NCBI GenBank assembly: GCA_012839215.1
Contig: DUNV01000150.1
Coordinates: forward strand, 1 to 36,499
DNA: 36,499 nucleotides
Direction of reading: 5' to 3'
Source of the DNA: Bacillota bacterium
GTDB lineage: Bacteria; Bacillota; Dethiobacteria; DTU022; UBA8154
Part shown: positions 22,314-30,733 of the stretch, in pieces
Layout of the letters: the number at the start of each line of letters is the position of its first letter
Position numbering within the stretch: position 1 is the first letter of the stretch
Notes under the pieces: generated by a model
The model's input: the letters and a program-made list of their open reading frames with translations, nothing else
Database searches by the model: none
Told to the model about the DNA's origin: nothing
Made by a program: the position numbers and the translations under genes

Positions 22314-22535
22314 CTAGAAAACAGCAATCTCCTCTGTTTCAGTTTTTATCAAAGTGGCACTGACCTTCTCCGTAATTGATCCAGTTGAGGTATCAAAAAT
22401 ATCATAATCAATGACTGCATCCATTACTTCGGTCACATCTTCAACTTCGGGATTATCGATAGGGTTTTGCAAACTGATGGTAGCTGCATTGCCCCCCTCG
22501 GTGCGAAACTTCATCCTCAGAACTTGCGTGGCCAT
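22314..22535 (-). CDS. DUF2922 family protein
   Basis: 73 residues: MATQVLRMKFRTEGGNAATI, then SLQNPIDNPEVEDVTEVMDA. It has the DUF2922 pattern of a short beta-rich opening (L-x-M-x-F) and the D-x-x-x-V-x-x-V-M-D-x-I helix. The second gene of the DUF1659-DUF2922-YvrJ-M15 set. Its function is unknown; the widespread pairing with DUF1659 suggests the two proteins act together. Confidence 0.85.
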   Translation of the reverse strand: MATQVLRMKFRTEGGNAATISLQNPIDNPEVEDVTEVMDAVIDYDIFDTSTGSITEKVSATLIKTETEEIAVF

Positions 22536-22578
22536 TACCTATTTCACCCCCTTTCGCTAAATTTCCCCTGGCGATGGA

Positions 22579-22812
22579 TTATCCTTCATCGTCCATCAAG
22601 GTAACGACCCTGGTCCTGGAAATGCTCTCTAGTTCATCCGCCCCCAATTCGCCCAACATGGATGCAAATTCGTAGAGATGTTCGTCAGTAACCCCGGCCT
22701 TGACCCTAGACCAGGATCGGGTCCTGTAGATGGGGTTGCCATTTTGGGGATCAATCCCCACCTGCACCCTGAGCTGCAGCTTATCGCCTGCAGGAACCGC
22801 AACGATGGCCAT
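22579..22812 (-). CDS. DUF1659 domain-containing protein
   Basis: 77 residues: MAIVAVPAGDKLQLRVQVGI, then DPQNGNPIYRTRSWSRVKAG and a helix LYEFASMLGELGADELESI, ending RTRVVTLMDDEG. This fits DUF1659 (L-x-x-x-F/V-x-x-G-x-D-x-x-G-x-x-x-x-x-x-R-S/T). First gene of its small operon; 43 bp before DUF2922. Unknown function. Confidence 0.85.
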   Translation of the reverse strand: MAIVAVPAGDKLQLRVQVGIDPQNGNPIYRTRSWSRVKAGVTDEHLYEFASMLGELGADELESISRTRVVTLMDDEG

Positions 22813-22870
22813 AATGTACCACCCCCTTCCTTCTTTGAACTATGCCTTACGGTTCCCATTTTAACAGCAC

Positions 22871-22899
22871 AGGCGGATGGAACAAAGTTCCATCCGCCT
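22871..22899. other. 13-bp perfect inverted repeat upstream of DUF1659
   Basis: AGGCGGATGGAAC / GTTCCATCCGCCT with loop AAA. No T tract on either side, so more likely an operator or RNA structure than a terminator. It is 59 bp upstream of the DUF1659 start. Confidence 0.6.
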
Positions 22900-23026
22900 A
22901 TTGAGCGGGCAGATATCAACACTGCCCAGGGCTTCGGGGAGAGCAAATCATCGCCTTTGCCACCCGCAGAAAAGCCTTTTCCTTTGCTGTAGGCTGGTAG
23001 AAGTAATAATCGAATAAATTTTATTT

Positions 23027-23521
23027 TTATCCCTGGGAAAGAACTAGGAGATTATACAACCAGTAAAAAAGCGCCCCCAACCCAAAAAATACGCTTAGGG
23101 GAAATCGTTCAACAGCACTTCCACTTTCTTTCCCTTCCTGTTTCCGGCCTGTTTTTCCGCAGATTAACAGGTAAATAGCTGAAACGATACCCATCAGGAT
23201 AAATCCATAAAGGGTTGAAAAGAAAACCTGTGAGGGCCCGATAAAAGCACCCAAGGTGAGCAGAAATTTAACATCCCCTCCACAGGCCCATTCCTTGCGG
23301 TAGGGAATGATAAGTATGAAAAATCCTGCCAGCACTCCTGCAAAGGCTGTGGCAACCCCGGGCAAACCACCGCTGCAATATTGGGCGGTTAGCGCCACGA
23401 GGAAAAATATTATATTCAAGCGGTTGTAGATAACCTTAAAGCAGATATCGCAATAACAGGCAATTGCTATATAAGCAACAAGGGTAAAAGTAATTAAAAA
23501 ACAACCATTCAAATCGTTCAC
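23027..23521 (-). CDS. A24 family prepilin peptidase, CpaA/TadV-like
   Basis: 164 residues, about five to six membrane helices, lacking the N-terminal methylase part of PilD. The two aspartates of the A24 site are in YCDICFKVIYNRLN (first) and ACGGDVKFLL (G-x-G/G-G-D-x-K, second). CpaA-type peptidases cut Flp-like pilins or small pseudopilins after Gly. Its likely substrate is the 44-residue protein encoded 63 bp upstream on the same strand. No tad ATPase, secretin or platform genes are in view. Confidence 0.85.
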   Translation of the reverse strand: MNDLNGCFLITFTLVAYIAIACYCDICFKVIYNRLNIIFFLVALTAQYCSGGLPGVATAFAGVLAGFFILIIPYRKEWACGGDVKFLLTLGAFIGPSQVFFSTLYGFILMGIVSAIYLLICGKTGRKQEGKESGSAVERFPLSVFFGLGALFYWLYNLLVLSQG

Positions 23522-23584
23522 CTCATTTCGGGCACAGGCCCCTCATCAGATTGCAAAAATTGACGATCCCTGCCCTGCAGGTGC

Positions 23585-23719
23585 CTATGATCTCCCCATA
23601 AAATTGCATATCCCTAAAATGACAGCCGCGACGAAAGCCATAATAAAACTGTGCTCTACTTTTCCCTGCCCCCTTTCATCCTGCCATAACTCCTTCAAGA
23701 AGTGCCTTACCTGCTGCAT
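23585..23719 (-). CDS. Flp-like (type IVb) pilin, very small
   Basis: 44 residues: MQQVRHFLKELWQDERGQGK, then VEHSFIMAFVAAVILGICNF. The segment after G17 (Q-G-K-V-E-H, then a helix) is a prepilin cleavage motif with Glu at +5, as in Flp pilins (G / x-x-x-x-E-Y). AAAGGAGG lies upstream of the ATG. It is followed by an A24 peptidase gene, which supports the call. The mature peptide would be only 27 residues, short even for this family, and the usual Tyr after Glu is His. Confidence 0.75.
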   Translation of the reverse strand: MQQVRHFLKELWQDERGQGKVEHSFIMAFVAAVILGICNFMGRS

Positions 23720-23804
23720 GGATATCCTCCTTTCGTACTTCTAAGGTATGCTATTCCCGGCATATAAATAAGGTTACACTATTGTATATAACAATGGTAC
23801 AAAC

Positions 23805-23838
23805 AAAAAAGCCCTGCCATAATAGGCAGGACCTTTTT
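23805..23838. terminator. Rho-independent terminator, bidirectional
   Basis: CCTGCC / GGCAGG with loop ATAATA and A/T runs on both sides. On the minus strand it closes the DUF1657 gene. Confidence 0.85.
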
Positions 23839-23886
23839 ATTAATGGGAGCCAGCAATAGACAACGGTATTACACTCCTACCGTTTA

Positions 23887-24093
23887 CTAGGTATTTTTGT
23901 ACTGGGGTTCCTGACTTTCAATTTCCATGACTCTGCTTTGCAGCCCCTCCACCATTGTTTTGGCCTGGCTGGCAAACTGGTTAAACATATCCTTGGCCGT
24001 AGGATTTTCTGTTTCAAGGGCAAAGGACTCCAGGTCAGCCTGAACGCTTTTCAAATCGGAAAGGGTCATCTTCAAGTTTTTACCTATAGTCAT
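23887..24093 (-). CDS. DUF1657 domain-containing protein
   Basis: 68 residues, predicted helical: MTIGKNLKMTLSDLKSVQAD, then LESFALETENPTAKDMFNQF and MVEGLQSRVMEIESQEPQYK. It matches DUF1657 (T-x-L-x-x-x-x-x-x-L-x-x-F-A-L-x-T-x-D/N-x-x-A-K-x-x-F), a family of sporulating Firmicutes often next to spoVA-like or yetF genes. Here it is a single-gene unit with its own terminator and is divergent from the GerMN lipoprotein gene. Confidence 0.88.
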   Translation of the reverse strand: MTIGKNLKMTLSDLKSVQADLESFALETENPTAKDMFNQFASQAKTMVEGLQSRVMEIESQEPQYKNT

Positions 24094-24212
24094 TATTCTA
24101 GGATCGCCTCCTTTTCCTTTGCTTAGTTTTACTTTTTATGTCATAATTATACCGAAACAGAAAAAATTTATGTCGTTGAAATAAATATAGTAAATGTTGG
24201 AGGGATTTTCTT

Positions 24213-25058
24213 ATGAAGCATTTCTTTGCAGGCCTCTTTCTCCTGATTGCAGTGTTTTTTCTAGTTGGCTGCGGAAGACCCATTGTACCGGCTCCCCCGC
24301 AGGATGTAAATAATAATAGTATGACAACAGATATTGCCGTTTATTACGCTAAAAATTACGGCAACGAAGTCTACCTTGTGCGGGAAATCCATGAAATTGC
24401 AAAACCTTCCCAGCCTACCTTGCTTTATAAGGCTGCACTGGAAGAACTCATCCAGGGAAAACCTGAAACCAAGGAAGCCTACACCATCCTGCCACCGGAA
24501 ACACATATAAGGGGAATCCGTGTGGATAAAGGAGTGGCCACCATAGATTTCTCCAGGGAAGTCCTCAATGCCAATGTGGGAGCTAGCGGAGAATCGCTGG
24601 GAATCCAAAGCATCGTCAACACCCTGACAGAGTTCTCGGAAATCGATCAGGTGGCTTTCGAGGTAGAAGGGACCCTTGATGAGCAGTCAAGGGATTGGTG
24701 GGGCCATGTTGGTCTGGAAGAACAGCCCTTTGCCCGCGATCTGTCCTCTGTCCATGAGCCGGCCATCTGGGTAGATGAGCCAACGCCCAATCAAAAGGTT
24801 TCCAGCCCCTTGACAATCAAGGGCAGCGCCCGTGTTTTTGAAGCCACAGTCAATATTCGCCTCCTGGCAGCGACTGGGGAAACTTTAGAGGAAACCTTTG
24901 TCACGGCATCGGCGGGAGCCCCGGAAAGAGGGGAGTTCACTGCTACCCTAATAAGCACCCCTGCCCCGGGCACAAAGGCCCTTCTCGAAGTATTCTGGAA
25001 CAGCCCAAAAGACGGCAGCGAAATGGATAAAGTTGAGATAGCTTTGGAATTCGATTAA
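24213..25058 (+). CDS. Lipoprotein with GerMN and Gmad2 domains
   Basis: 281 residues. Signal peptide with lipobox LVGC (Cys20). GerMN domain about 40-155: VYYAKNYGNEVYLVREIHEI, later LEELIQGKP, THIRGIRVDKGVATIDFSRE, VLNA and SIVNTLTEFSEIDQVAFEVE. C-terminal Gmad2 immunoglobulin-like domain about 185-280 (AIWVDEPTPNQKVSSPLTIK, later GEFTATL). Such proteins are envelope lipoproteins linked to sporulation or germination. Single gene with its own terminator. Confidence 0.9.
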   Translation: MKHFFAGLFLLIAVFFLVGCGRPIVPAPPQDVNNNSMTTDIAVYYAKNYGNEVYLVREIHEIAKPSQPTLLYKAALEELIQGKPETKEAYTILPPETHIRGIRVDKGVATIDFSREVLNANVGASGESLGIQSIVNTLTEFSEIDQVAFEVEGTLDEQSRDWWGHVGLEEQPFARDLSSVHEPAIWVDEPTPNQKVSSPLTIKGSARVFEATVNIRLLAATGETLEETFVTASAGAPERGEFTATLISTPAPGTKALLEVFWNSPKDGSEMDKVEIALEFD

Positions 25059-25086
25059 AAAAACCACTAAAGATAATTAAAAAAAG

Positions 25087-25110
25087 AAACAGGGAGTTTT
25101 TCCCTGTTTT
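25087..25110 (+). terminator. Rho-independent terminator of the GerMN gene
   Basis: AAACAGGGA / TCCCTGTTT with loop GTTTT, then TTTT. Ends the GerMN transcript and separates it from the ncRNA promoter. Confidence 0.85.
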
Positions 25111-25136
25111 AAAGGATATTTGTAGGAGGTTAGGTT

Positions 25137-25166
25137 TTGACTAGTTTGTAATATTAAGACTATTCT
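25137..25166 (+). promoter_or_regulatory. Promoter of the large structured RNA
   Basis: TTGACT (25137-25142), 18-bp spacer, TATTCT (25161-25166), just downstream of the GerMN terminator and with no gene behind it until 25816. Confidence 0.6.
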
Positions 25167-25172
25167 ATAGAG

Positions 25173-25712
25173 ACCATCAAGATTCCTGCCTATTTTAAAA
25201 ATAATTTAAAGATATTTTTAAAAGTTTTTTACATGCGAAAAAATACCATCTATAAAATGCCCCATTCCGGGCAAGATAATGGCGTAAAAGGTCCACAATG
25301 ACCGAGCCAAGACTATGATAAGGTCAAAAGGCTTTATCATAGTCAGCCAAAGGTTGATATAGGGTCAAAAAGGCTCTATATCAGCCAGCGGGAAGATCAT
25401 GCTATGTTCTTTATGGCTTTGGGATGGTCAAAAAGGATCATTCCAGGGTCAAAAAAGGATATAACATGGTCGAGCTAAGATCGGTATGAGTTCCTTTAAA
25501 AACAAATATTCTACCTGTGTTCCTACACAATTTGAGGATATAGAGATCGGCAGTGGCCGAAAAGGCGATTGTCGGTTTCCAAAGGGATTTATACCGATCG
25601 ATCCAAGGTTATGACAGGTTCAAAACGTGATCTATTGCAGTCAAAAAGATTGCAATAGGCTGCCTATGGATCTGTCATAGCCGGAAGAAAAGGCCATTGT
25701 GGGCTTTTTTTT
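25173..25712 (+). ncRNA. Candidate large structured non-coding RNA, about 540 nt
   Basis: No convincing reading frame on either strand, but dense compensated pairing. Hairpins: 25311-25344 (13 bp), 25355-25383 (10 bp, extendable to 13), 25420-25445 (8 bp) and 25632-25658 (9 bp) all end in a nearly identical loop UCAAAA(A)GG or UCAAAAAGA. Enclosing stems include 25607-25617 with 25672-25682 and a long-range 16-bp helix 25479-25494 with 25584-25599. Many differences between arms are G-U or compensated. It has its own promoter and a terminator (AAAAGGCC / GGCTTTTTTT, 25688-25712). Multi-stem architecture recalls ornate large bacterial RNAs, but I do not recognise a class. Transcript ends are estimates. 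Confidence 0.72.
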
Positions 25713-25747
25713 ATTTGCCCTGTGCCAATTATCATAATATAATTGAT

Positions 25748-25764
25748 AAAGTTGTACAAACTTT
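25748..25764. promoter_or_regulatory. Possible operator upstream of the ABC exporter genes
   Basis: AAAGTTGTACAAACTTT contains the 8-bp palindrome TTGTACAA and extends as an imperfect inverted repeat, 51 bp before the exporter start. Looks like a repressor site; no regulator is adjacent. Confidence 0.4.
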
Positions 25765-25815
25765 GGCTTATGCTTTTCGAGAAAAATCATTAGACGCTAG
25801 GGTGTATAGAAACAG

Positions 25816-27552
25816 ATGATAAAACTGTTACGTTTCCTGAAACCCTTTAAAATTCATCTGGCCGCATCTTTTATTTTGGTGGTTATCCGTGCCCTTGCCG
25901 AACTTTACCTGCCTTCGCTTTCTGCCGATATGGTCAACATAGGAATTATCAATGGGGATATTGGATATATCAAACTGATAGGTTTGCGCATGTTACTTAT
26001 TACTGCCACCGGCATCTGCGCCTTTATCCTAGCCGGCTATCTGTCTTCCCGGGCCGCCGCCGGCCTGGCCCGGCATTTGCGCCAGGAGGTTTTTGCCCAT
26101 GTGGAAAGTTTCTCCTTAAGGGAATTCGATCGCTTTGGAACCGCTTCCCTGGTAAACAGGACGACAAATGATATTACACACCTGCAAAACTTTGTGATAT
26201 TTGCCCTGCGCATGATGGTAATGGCACCCATTTTAACCGTTGGCTGCCTGATTCTGGCCTACGTGCGGGATGCAATGCTGACGCTTATCCTGGTAGCCGT
26301 CACGCCCATACTTTTTGCCGCCATTAAACTCATCATCGGCAAAGGTCTTCCCCTCTTCAGAACACTGCAAAGCAGGTTGGACAGGCTAAATCTTATCGTC
26401 CGTGAAGGGCTGATGGGAGTAAGGGTTATTCGTGCCTTTAACAGGGACGCCTATGAGAATAAAAGGTTCAAGGAGGCAAATTTTGAATATGCCTCCCTAG
26501 GACTGCGGGTTAACCGCATCATGGGGGCCATGACCCCGCTGATAACATTGATCATGAACCTGACAATTATCGCCATCGTCTGGTTTGGGGGCATACGCAT
26601 CGACAATGGCCTGGTGAACGTGGGTGATCTTTTGGCCCTCATCCAATACGCCATGCAGGTCATGTTTTCCTTCATCGCCATCTCCAGGATATTCCTGATC
26701 ATTCCCCGTGCCACAGCCTCAGCCTGGCGTATCAACGAAATCTTTGATACCATTCCTGAAATTAAGGATCCACCGCAACAGGGCAGGGAACAGCCAATAG
26801 GAAACCTCGAAGGTTACATCGAATTTAGGAATGTCACCTTCAGTTATCCCGAGGCTGAAAACCCGGTACTCAGGAATATTTCCTTCCGGGCCGTTCCCGG
26901 GGAAACTACAGCAATTATCGGCAGCACCGGCTCAGGCAAATCCACCCTGGTTCATCTGATGCTACGCCTCTACGATGTCAGTAGCGGCAGTATAACAGTG
27001 GATGGAGTAGATATCCGTCAGTTGCCCCTGCAAACGTTGCGCCGGATAATTGGCTTTGTACCCCAAAGAACCCTTCTTTTTTCTGGCACGGTCCGGGATA
27101 ACATTTGTTATGGCAGGGAGGATGCCTCCGAAAAGGATATTGTCCGGGCTGCAAGAGTTGCCCAGATAGCCGGATTTGTGGCAGAAATGGATAACGGATA
27201 CGATTCGGCGATTGCCCAGGAGGGCAAAAATGTTTCCGGCGGGCAAAAACAGCGCCTTGCTATTGCCAGGGCACTGCTCAAAAAGGTGCCGATCTATATT
27301 TTCGATGATAGCTTTTCAGCCCTCGATTATGCGACTGAGGCCAGATTGAGAACTGCACTTTTGCGGGAGATGGCCGACTCCGCAATTTTTATCATCTCCC
27401 AAAGGGCCAGCACAGTCCGTAACGCCGATAGGATCATCGTACTCGATGAGGGAAGGATAGCCGGTATGGGCAACCATGCAGAATTAATGTCGGCCTGCCA
27501 CGTTTATCGGGAAATCGTTGCCTCCCAACAGGCAGGGGGGGAAACGGCATGA
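25816..27552 (+). CDS. Heterodimeric ABC exporter subunit with degenerate Walker B (BmrC/YheI-like)
   Basis: 578 residues: six-helix ABC exporter membrane domain (about 1-320), then ATPase domain. Walker A GSTGSGKST, Q-loop GFVPQRTLLFSGTVRDN, signature NVSGGQKQRLAIARALL (canonical), Walker B IYIFDDSFSALDYATE, where the catalytic Glu is Asp. Switch residue is Gln in ISQRAST instead of His. Loss of these two residues is the mark of the non-catalytic site partner in asymmetric exporters. The gene ends in a 4-bp overlap with the next one, whose product supplies the intact site. Likely drug or lipid export. Confidence 0.92.
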   Translation: MIKLLRFLKPFKIHLAASFILVVIRALAELYLPSLSADMVNIGIINGDIGYIKLIGLRMLLITATGICAFILAGYLSSRAAAGLARHLRQEVFAHVESFSLREFDRFGTASLVNRTTNDITHLQNFVIFALRMMVMAPILTVGCLILAYVRDAMLTLILVAVTPILFAAIKLIIGKGLPLFRTLQSRLDRLNLIVREGLMGVRVIRAFNRDAYENKRFKEANFEYASLGLRVNRIMGAMTPLITLIMNLTIIAIVWFGGIRIDNGLVNVGDLLALIQYAMQVMFSFIAISRIFLIIPRATASAWRINEIFDTIPEIKDPPQQGREQPIGNLEGYIEFRNVTFSYPEAENPVLRNISFRAVPGETTAIIGSTGSGKSTLVHLMLRLYDVSSGSITVDGVDIRQLPLQTLRRIIGFVPQRTLLFSGTVRDNICYGREDASEKDIVRAARVAQIAGFVAEMDNGYDSAIAQEGKNVSGGQKQRLAIARALLKKVPIYIFDDSFSALDYATEARLRTALLREMADSAIFIISQRASTVRNADRIIVLDEGRIAGMGNHAELMSACHVYREIVASQQAGGETA

Positions 27553-29435
27553 ACAAAAAGTATGATCAAGGGGACTCCCCCAGACAAGCAATGCACGGCC
27601 GGGTTGGCAGAGGACGCATGTTCATGGCCACCCCGCCGCAAAAAGCTAAAAATATCAAAAAAACTTTCCTTCATTTGCTCCATTATCTCGGCCCGCACAG
27701 CTTTCCGCTGCTGATCGTTTTTGCTATATCGATCTGTGGAACGATCTTTAACATTTTGGCTCCCAAGATCCTAGGTTCGGCCACAACAATACTCTTTGAG
27801 GGGGTCATGAAACGTCTCGGGGGCCTCCCGGCAGTAATTGATTTCAATCGTATCGGCCAGATCCTGCTGCTCCTGGTTTTTATCTACCTTTTTAGTGAGG
27901 CATTTTCCTATTTGGGCCAGTTTATCATGGCCGGAGTTGTGCAAAAAATAGTTTTTCGAATGCGCGAGGAAACCTATGCCAAACTGTCCCACCTGCCCCT
28001 CAAGTTTTTCGATGGCCATACCCATGGGGAGATTCTCAGCAGGGTAATTAACGACATGGATCTGATCGGCAGCACACTTGATCAAAGCCTCACCCATCTC
28101 ATTTCCGCCATCGTCACCGTCAGTGGTGTTTTGGTCATGATGCTGTTGATCAGTCCCATCATGACGCTGGTTGCCCTCGTCACGCTCCCTTTATCATACC
28201 TGGTGACGGCAAAAATAGCCGGTTATTCACAAAAAAGGTTTGCCGAACAGCAAAGGGTGCTGGGCAGGCTCAACGGTCATATCGAAGAAACCTACGGAGG
28301 GCATATCATCGTCAAATCCTTCGGCAATGAAGATAAGGCCATCAGGCATTTTAAAAAAATTAATGATAAACTCTACGATACCAATTGGCGCGCCCAGTTT
28401 GTTTCCGGAATTATTATGCCCCTGCTTGGTTTCATCAATAATATCAGCTATGTGCTGATCTGCATCATCGGGGCTGTTTTTGTCGTGCAGGGAAAAATCG
28501 TCATTGGGGATCTGCAGGCATTTATTCAGTATTCCAAAAACTTCCGGGAACCGATCGTGCAGTTCGCCAATATTGCCAACATTATTCAATCCACACTGGC
28601 CGCGGCCGAACGTGTCTTTGAGCTCCTGGATGAAGAGGAAGAAAGAACCGACGACGAGCAAAGCCTGGTGGAGTTTGCCCCCCGGGGCGACATTAGCTTC
28701 CAGAAGGTCACATTTGGTTATAGTGCTGAAACAACACTGATGAAGGATCTGGATATCTGCATCGAGGCAGGTCAAACAGTGGCAGTAGTCGGGCCAACGG
28801 GGGCGGGGAAAACAACCCTCGTTAATCTGCTGATGCGTTTTTACGAGATAGATGGCGGGAAAATCACGATTGATGGGGTAGATATCAGGCATATAGAACG
28901 GGGGACCTTACGGAGCCTTTTTGGTATGGTGCTGCAGGATACTTGGCTTTTCCAGGGGACGATCAGGGACAATATCGCCTATGGCAAGGAGGGGGCCACG
29001 GATGAAGAAATAAAACGTGCGGCCGGGGCCGCACATGCCGATCACTTTATTGGCACACTGCCCGGCGGATACAACACTATCCTTAATGAAGAGGCCTCTA
29101 ACATTTCCCAAGGGCAGAAGCAGCTCATCACTATCGCCCGTGCCATTCTGGCCGACCCGGCCATCCTGATCCTGGATGAGGCTACCAGCAGCGTCGATAC
29201 ACGCACTGAACTGTTAATTCAAAAAGCCATGGCCAGGCTCATGAAAGGGCGGACGAGCTTTGTCATCGCCCACAGGCTCTCCACCATCCGTGACGCTGAT
29301 ATAATACTTGTTATGGATGAGGGCGCAGTGGTGGAGAAAGGTACCAATAGCGAACTTTTATCCTTGGACGGGTTCTATGCTGCCCTTTATCAAAGCCGTT
29401 TTGATGCGGGAGGATCCTACCACGAGGCAGGATAG
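27549..29435 (+). CDS. Heterodimeric ABC exporter subunit with canonical site (BmrD/YheH-like)
   Basis: 628 residues. The N-terminal ~50 residues are polar and precede six membrane helices; ATPase domain has Walker A GPTGAGKTT, Q-loop GMVLQDTWLFQGTIRDNIAY, Walker B ILILDEATSSVDTRTE and switch His in VIAHRLSTI. Its signature is NISQGQKQLITIARAIL: SQGQ replaces SGGQ. So the partner's canonical SGGQ completes this subunit's catalytic site, while this degenerate signature faces the partner's degenerate Walker B. That is the usual one-active-site arrangement. Overlaps the upstream gene by ATGA. Confidence 0.93.
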   Translation: MNKKYDQGDSPRQAMHGRVGRGRMFMATPPQKAKNIKKTFLHLLHYLGPHSFPLLIVFAISICGTIFNILAPKILGSATTILFEGVMKRLGGLPAVIDFNRIGQILLLLVFIYLFSEAFSYLGQFIMAGVVQKIVFRMREETYAKLSHLPLKFFDGHTHGEILSRVINDMDLIGSTLDQSLTHLISAIVTVSGVLVMMLLISPIMTLVALVTLPLSYLVTAKIAGYSQKRFAEQQRVLGRLNGHIEETYGGHIIVKSFGNEDKAIRHFKKINDKLYDTNWRAQFVSGIIMPLLGFINNISYVLICIIGAVFVVQGKIVIGDLQAFIQYSKNFREPIVQFANIANIIQSTLAAAERVFELLDEEEERTDDEQSLVEFAPRGDISFQKVTFGYSAETTLMKDLDICIEAGQTVAVVGPTGAGKTTLVNLLMRFYEIDGGKITIDGVDIRHIERGTLRSLFGMVLQDTWLFQGTIRDNIAYGKEGATDEEIKRAAGAAHADHFIGTLPGGYNTILNEEASNISQGQKQLITIARAILADPAILILDEATSSVDTRTELLIQKAMARLMKGRTSFVIAHRLSTIRDADIILVMDEGAVVEKGTNSELLSLDGFYAALYQSRFDAGGSYHEAG

Positions 29436-29460
29436 GATTTAGCCTGCCCCGCAAAGTTTT

Positions 29461-30720
29461 TCAGGACCACTTGATCAAGAAGTAGTTTCTTTTGCCCCGG
29501 CGAATAACTGTATATTTACCAAATAACCTGTCCTCCCCGGAGGGGTTTCGCTTTAGATCGGTCATGATTTCACCGTTCAAAGAAACAGCCCGGTTTTTGA
29601 TATCTTCCCTGGCCTGCCGCTTTGAGGGGGAGGCACCAACCTGAACGAGCAGATCCACAATGTTTATCTCCTTTTCCCTTTCTATGTTCAAGGAAGGAAC
29701 ATCGGCAAGCCCGGCCGCAATCTCGTCTTCATCAAGATCATGGATTTTCCCATAGAAAAGGGCATTGGAAGTTTTTTCGACCTTAGTCATGGCCTCCTTA
29801 CCGTGAACCAGGGCCGTCACTTCCCTGGCCAGGACACGCTGGGATTCCCTTTTCCCAGGATTGTTTTTAACTTCCCCCTGTAAACCTAGAATTTCTTCCT
29901 TGGTAAGGAACGTGAAATATTTAAGAAAACGGATCACATCGGTATCATCCGTATTGATCCAAAACTGGTAAAACTGATAGGGTGTCGTCTTCTGGGCATC
30001 AAGCCAGATCGTCCCCGCCTCCGTTTTGCCAAATTTAGTCCCATCCTCCTTGGAGACCAGAGGGAAAGTAAGGCCATAGGCCTTGCCATTGATGGTCCTG
30101 CGTATCAGCTCAATTCCCGCGGTAATATTGCCCCACTGATCGCTGCCACCCGCCTGCATTTCACAACCATAATCCTGAAACAACTGCAAAAAATCGTAGG
30201 ATTGCAGAATCATATAGGTAAATTCAGTAAAAGAAATACCAGTTTCCAGCCGGGCCTTGACCGATTCCTTGGAAAGCATATAACTAATGGAAAAATATTT
30301 GCCGATATCACGTAAAAAGTTAATAACTTCGAGTTTACCGAGCCATTGGTAGTTGTTGGCAACCCTGGCCGGATTCACAGGGTTATCGAAATCCAGAAAA
30401 CGTTCTAGTTGGTGTCGAATTTTGCCTGACCATTCCTCGATCAAATCCTCCGGATTAAGGCCCCTTTCGGCGGATTTGCCACTTGGATCCCCGATCATGC
30501 CGGTTCCGCCACCCACAAGGGCAATTGGGCTATGCCCGGCCAGTTGGAAACGGCGCAGCCCCAGGATGGGGAGCAGGCTGCCGACGTGAAGGCTGTCCGC
30601 AGTTGGATCGAAACCAATATAGAGGGTAATCGGCGCGGCATTTAGTCTGGCCCTTAGTTCATCTTCGGCAGTTCCCTGAAATATTAATTCCCGGAACTCC
30701 AAATCCTCAATTATATCCAT
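29461..30720 (-). CDS. tyrS: Tyrosyl-tRNA synthetase
   Basis: About 419 residues from the ATG at 30720 (AAGGGGAC upstream; the longer frame to 30756 overlaps the spore protein gene). Class I motifs: GFDPTADSLHVGSL (HIGH-type H-V-G), YMILQSYDFLQLF, GGSDQWGNI and the KMSKS-like loop as KFGKTEAG; C-terminal S4 RNA-binding domain (VGASPSKRQAREDIKNRAVS). Charges tRNA-Tyr. No T-box was found in the leader. Follows the SASP gene by 13 bp, so it may also be read from that transcript. Confidence 0.96.
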   Translation of the reverse strand: MDIIEDLEFRELIFQGTAEDELRARLNAAPITLYIGFDPTADSLHVGSLLPILGLRRFQLAGHSPIALVGGGTGMIGDPSGKSAERGLNPEDLIEEWSGKIRHQLERFLDFDNPVNPARVANNYQWLGKLEVINFLRDIGKYFSISYMLSKESVKARLETGISFTEFTYMILQSYDFLQLFQDYGCEMQAGGSDQWGNITAGIELIRRTINGKAYGLTFPLVSKEDGTKFGKTEAGTIWLDAQKTTPYQFYQFWINTDDTDVIRFLKYFTFLTKEEILGLQGEVKNNPGKRESQRVLAREVTALVHGKEAMTKVEKTSNALFYGKIHDLDEDEIAAGLADVPSLNIEREKEINIVDLLVQVGASPSKRQAREDIKNRAVSLNGEIMTDLKRNPSGEDRLFGKYTVIRRGKRNYFLIKWS

Positions 30721-30733
30721 TTTCAAGTCCCCT

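Noticed and set aside
22871-22899. Terminator for the prepilin peptidase gene
   Set aside because: Perfect stem but no T tract on either strand and 127 bp from the stop.
25261-25700. CRISPR array, because of repeated GGTCAAAAAGG motifs
   Set aside because: Spacing is irregular and copies lie in hairpin loops with differing stems; fits a folded RNA, not repeat-spacer units.
25261-25700. Group II intron or IS200/IS605-type element
   Set aside because: No reverse transcriptase, transposase or domain V-like sequence seen; unit has its own promoter and terminator.
29461-29600. Convergent overlap problem between ABC exporter and tyrS
   Set aside because: The genes are separated by 25 bp; no unusual structure found there.
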